The position numbers and the translations under genes are program-made. 45,657 nucleotides of DNA from Deltaproteobacteria bacterium (GTDB lineage Bacteria > Bacillota > Desulfotomaculia > Desulfotomaculales > JAGUVT01), in NCBI GenBank assembly GCA_020062745.1, contig JAGUVT010000056.1, forward strand, positions 1-45,657, in the 5' to 3' direction. The notes under the pieces were generated by a model. It was not told the origin of the DNA and did no database searches. It saw nothing but the letters and a program-made list of their open reading frames with translations. Below are positions 43,337 to 45,657 of the stretch, in pieces; position 1 is the stretch's first letter, and each line of letters starts with the position of its first letter.

Positions 43337-45258
43337 CGTGCTCCCTCCTTGGGCGGCGGGTCCGGCAGCAGTTCTTTCTTCATTACCAGCCGGAGCTTGA
43401 ACTTGAACACCTGGATGGTTTTTTTCTTGACGCGGGTCTTTTTCCTTTTCTTTTTAGCGGCGGACTCGCCGTCCGGCTCCCCGGCAGCCGCCAGCGTGGC
43501 CGTACTTTCACTGGAAGATATCCCGTTTAAGGCCAGGATCACCCTGTCCGGCGGGTCGGTGGGCAGGGCGCCCCCGCCCATGGCCAGCAGGTACTGACCG
43601 CCGGGCCGCAGCGCGAACCCTTCCGGCAGCGCAAACTCCTCGTTTCCTTCAGTATCCTCGGGCAGATCGGTTTCTTCAGGCGGCGTTTCCTCCCCGCCGG
43701 GCTCCTCTCCGCCGCCGGGTGTTTCGCCACCGCCGGGCGATTCTTCTTCGCCGCCCGGCGTTTCACCCCCGCCGGGCTCCTCTCCGCCGGGCTCTATCGC
43801 CACGTCCCCGCCAGTTGATGTAATGGTTATCTCCCGGTCTTCCCGCACAATTTCTTCCACCTTGGCGAAAACGCACCAGTCTGCCTTCTGCAGGGCCAGG
43901 GCTAGATTGTGAATGGAGGCGGTGGTGGAGCTTTCGCCGGCCACCATGTACTGGTCATCGGTGCTTAAAAGCTGAATTTCCATAAACTTCAGGTCCGGGG
44001 GGGCGTCCTGCCGGAGCGCCCCCAGGGAGGCGCTGAGCAGCCTGCTGTAGCCGGAAAGCCCCCGATCCAGGAAGTAGAGTTTGCGGTCGATAAAAGCCCG
44101 CAACTTCTCCTGTTCCTTTGCCTTTTTTTCCAGATCGGCGATGCGTGCCACGGCGGCCCGGATTGCTTCCACCTTTTGCGTCTGTTTGGCCAGTTGGGCC
44201 TGGCTTTGACTGGTCTGGTATTTTATCCACAGGTAATGGGTACCGAATAAGATCAAGAGCACGACCAGGGTGGTAGCCGGGACGAAGTAAGCCTTTTCGG
44301 TGGCCAGCTTGAGCAGGGGAATGCCGTCGTTTACCCCGATCAGGCGGCTGCGCCAGTGGGGGAAGTAAAGTTCCCGCAGCCCGGCTCCCGCCGCCGCAGC
44401 GAACTCGGTGCCCGGCAGGGCCGGGTCCGGCGGTTTGCTGACCGGCAGGAGAAGCGCTTCTGCGGTCAGGCCGAGCTTTTCCCGGAAATAATTCACCACT
44501 GTTTCATCCAGCCCGCCGGGTCCGCAGACCACCACCGGCCACTGGACACTGTCCCACGATTCAAAAATGTCCCGGGCGAAAGCTGTTTCAGTCTGTTCGG
44601 CGAAGTAAGCGGCGCGGATCTGTTCTATCCCTGCCGGCAGCGCCCGGTAGGCGGCCAGGCGCCCTTTTTCCAGCAGGGTAAAGCTGGTATTATGCGCCCC
44701 CACGTTGACCACCACCAGGTTTTTATCCTTTTTCCCTTCCGCAAAAAGGGCGGCAATGGTAAAGCAGAACTCCGGCGGGTAGACCCGCATCAGCTTGAAT
44801 CCCTTCTCGGCCAGGGTTTCCTTCAAGAGCTGGTAGTCCGCCAGGGGGAAGGCGGCAACCTGGATGTTTACCAGACCGGCCTGGTCGGGCTGGCCCAACT
44901 CGTAGCCGGTCAGGGTTTCCATAGCCGGGACGCCGGTGTAGGCCTCGCTTTCCCAGCGCAGCGCTTCTTTCAGGTTGTAGGGCAGGTTGAAGGGCTCCAG
45001 CTTCTGCAGGCGCTTTTTTTCCATGGTGATTTCCAGCACCATGGTCTGGGGGCTCACCACCACCACGCGGCGCGGGCACTTCGGGATCTGGGCGGTGATC
45101 ATGGCCAGTTCGTCGAAGCTCAGGGGCTCGTTTTCCATTTCGGTGCGTTCAATCTGCAGGCAGTGCGAAATTTCGTATTTTAAAAGGTTCCGCCGGACGA
45201 CGGCGCTGCGGATGAACGCGCCGTCAAACTCCAGGGCGAGTACAGAGAACAAAAACAA
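43333..45258 (-). CDS. PilM-PilN fusion protein of the type IV pilus
   Basis: A single 641-aa frame. Residues 1 to about 305 are an actin-like PilM domain (ALEFDGAFIRSAVVR, VVVNVGAHNTSFTLLEKG, AAAAGAGLRE). One membrane helix follows at about 320-341, then a coiled coil (about 345-400) and a PilN-like domain. Inside the latter a Gly/Glu/Pro repeat (residues about 486-526) and then a Lys-rich segment (KKKRKKTRVKKK) interrupt the fold; the end resumes with VFKFKLRLVMKK. PilM and PilN are separate genes in most bacteria, so the fusion is notable. Start is TTG 45258 or 45252, following GGAGC. First recognised gene of the pilus operon in the window. Confidence 0.82.
   Translation of the reverse strand: MFLFSVLALEFDGAFIRSAVVRRNLLKYEISHCLQIERTEMENEPLSFDELAMITAQIPKCPRRVVVVSPQTMVLEITMEKKRLQKLEPFNLPYNLKEALRWESEAYTGVPAMETLTGYELGQPDQAGLVNIQVAAFPLADYQLLKETLAEKGFKLMRVYPPEFCFTIAALFAEGKKDKNLVVVNVGAHNTSFTLLEKGRLAAYRALPAGIEQIRAAYFAEQTETAFARDIFESWDSVQWPVVVCGPGGLDETVVNYFREKLGLTAEALLLPVSKPPDPALPGTEFAAAAGAGLRELYFPHWRSRLIGVNDGIPLLKLATEKAYFVPATTLVVLLILFGTHYLWIKYQTSQSQAQLAKQTQKVEAIRAAVARIADLEKKAKEQEKLRAFIDRKLYFLDRGLSGYSRLLSASLGALRQDAPPDLKFMEIQLLSTDDQYMVAGESSTTASIHNLALALQKADWCVFAKVEEIVREDREITITSTGGDVAIEPGGEEPGGGETPGGEEESPGGGETPGGGEEPGGEETPPEETDLPEDTEGNEEFALPEGFALRPGGQYLLAMGGGALPTDPPDRVILALNGISSSESTATLAAAGEPDGESAAKKKRKKTRVKKKTIQVFKFKLRLVMKKELLPDPPPKEGAR
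43679..43800 (-). repeat. In-frame repeat encoding a Gly-Glu-Pro-rich segment of PilM/N
   Basis: Units with GCCGCCGGG and TCCTCTCC alternate and encode PGGGE-TPGGEEE-type repeats, about 40 residues in total. Low-complexity, acidic, and likely to be a flexible linker. Confidence 0.75.
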
Positions 45259-45375
45259 TCAGCTCCGTTTCTATATTTGTCATGCATTCCCAGTCCTCGA
45301 CCCGGCGCGATTCGACCGCCGCTCTGCACCATGATAAAAAGGCCGTTGCGGGCGGAAAACAGTCTTTTACGCGCC

Positions 45376-45424
45376 GTCATTGCGAGCCCCGGGCGAAGCA
45401 ATCCTCTTATATCGTCATTGCGGG
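45376..45424. repeat. Dispersed intergenic repeat, copy 5
   Basis: GTCATTGCGAGCCCCGGGCG followed by AAGCAATCC, and then GTCATTGCGGGCGG. Same family as the other four copies. It lies in the 207-bp gap between the PilM/N gene and the edge gene. Confidence 0.75.
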
Positions 45425-45465
45425 CGGCAGGCGCGGCCGTCCCACTTGAATTTTCGCCGCCGTTC

Positions 45466-45657
45466 TTACCGGATCACCAGCTTGAGGCCGTGTTCGTCGG
45501 GCGACTGGATTACATCGCCGTTGCCGGCCCTGTAAACGTAAGCGTTTGCCTCGGCCAGCACCTTTCCGCTACTATCCAGCACTTCCAGGTAGCGGTAGCT
45601 GGCCCGCAGTGATATTGGATCTAATGCATCATCGGGAATGGCGAATGTCGCCTCCCG
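45466..45657 (-). CDS. C-terminal end of an unidentified protein (5' end outside window)
   Basis: Minus-strand frame open from the right edge to a TAA at 45466-45468, 63 codons. The translated end contains SLRASYRYLEVLDSSGKVL, then YVYRAGNGDVIQS and a final GLKLVIR, a beta-rich composition. It lies upstream of and codirectional with the pilus operon, so it may be a pilus-related or surface protein, but no family can be named from this piece. Confidence 0.6.
   Translation of the reverse strand, partial: REATFAIPDDALDPISLRASYRYLEVLDSSGKVLAEANAYVYRAGNGDVIQSPDEHGLKLVIR

Noticed and set aside
43679-43800. GC-rich repeat as a possible array or satellite
   Set aside because: It is in frame inside the PilM/N gene and encodes a low-complexity linker.

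Overview
The window looks like chromosome of a moderately GC-rich, Gram-positive endospore-former-type anaerobe of the Clostridia (Peptococcaceae, Pelotomaculum/Desulfotomaculum-like). This is an inference from gene content: a purE-B-C-F-M-N-H-D operon, a hisD-B-H-A-F-I operon, Amj- and YqhV-like proteins, a Spo0B-type kinase, many TTG/GTG starts, strong AGGAGG ribosome binding sites, and a ferredoxin:thioredoxin-reductase-like protein. No rRNA or tRNA gene was seen.

Region 1 (1-10.6 kb) is accessory DNA of prophage origin. It opens inside a tail tape-measure gene, followed by a gp10-like tail/head completion protein and a decayed stretch. Next come two diverged copies of a Fic-enzyme cassette (fic plus XRE repressor, both on the minus strand) at 3.68-4.74 and 9.23-10.42 kb. 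They bracket a plus-strand set of small phage early-type genes: a coiled-coil protein, zinc-ribbon proteins, a DUF5131 (Gp37/Gp68) radical-SAM-like protein, and a DnaD/replisome-organiser-like winged helix. Intergenic regions here hold candidate structured RNAs, including a strong sigma-A promoter followed by a hairpin with competing pairings and a U-run. A 51-bp scar of the 64-aa gene beside copy 1 recurs beside copy 2, so the block looks duplicated or recombined up to the edge of purE.

Region 2 (10.6-24.8 kb) is biosynthetic and tightly packed. The purine genes purE-B-C-F-M-N-H-D cover most of IMP synthesis plus the lyase step, but purK and purSQL are absent. An orphan Spo0B-type membrane histidine kinase follows and overlaps hisD by one base, leading into hisD-B-H-A-F-I, which lacks hisG/Z, hisC and hisE.

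Region 3 (24.9-30.1 kb) holds pcrA, amj (lipid II flippase) and ligA. Region 4 (30.1-38.3 kb) is mixed: a glutaredoxin/FTR-like redox pair on the minus strand, a HEAT-repeat protein, a restriction-modification locus whose nuclease is broken while its methyltransferase is intact, a remnant of an alkyltransferase-like gene, an MFS exporter, a YqhV-like protein, a zinc-ribbon Nudix hydrolase, a membrane-anchored unknown, and a secreted copper-amine-oxidase-N (stalk) domain protein. Region 5 (38.5-45.7 kb) is a type IV pilus operon on the minus strand, transcribed pilM/N (fused)-pilO-pilT-pilB-pilC. The C-terminus of a further minus-strand gene lies at the right edge. A dispersed intergenic repeat family (core TCATTGCGAG...GAAGCAATC) occurs at five places.
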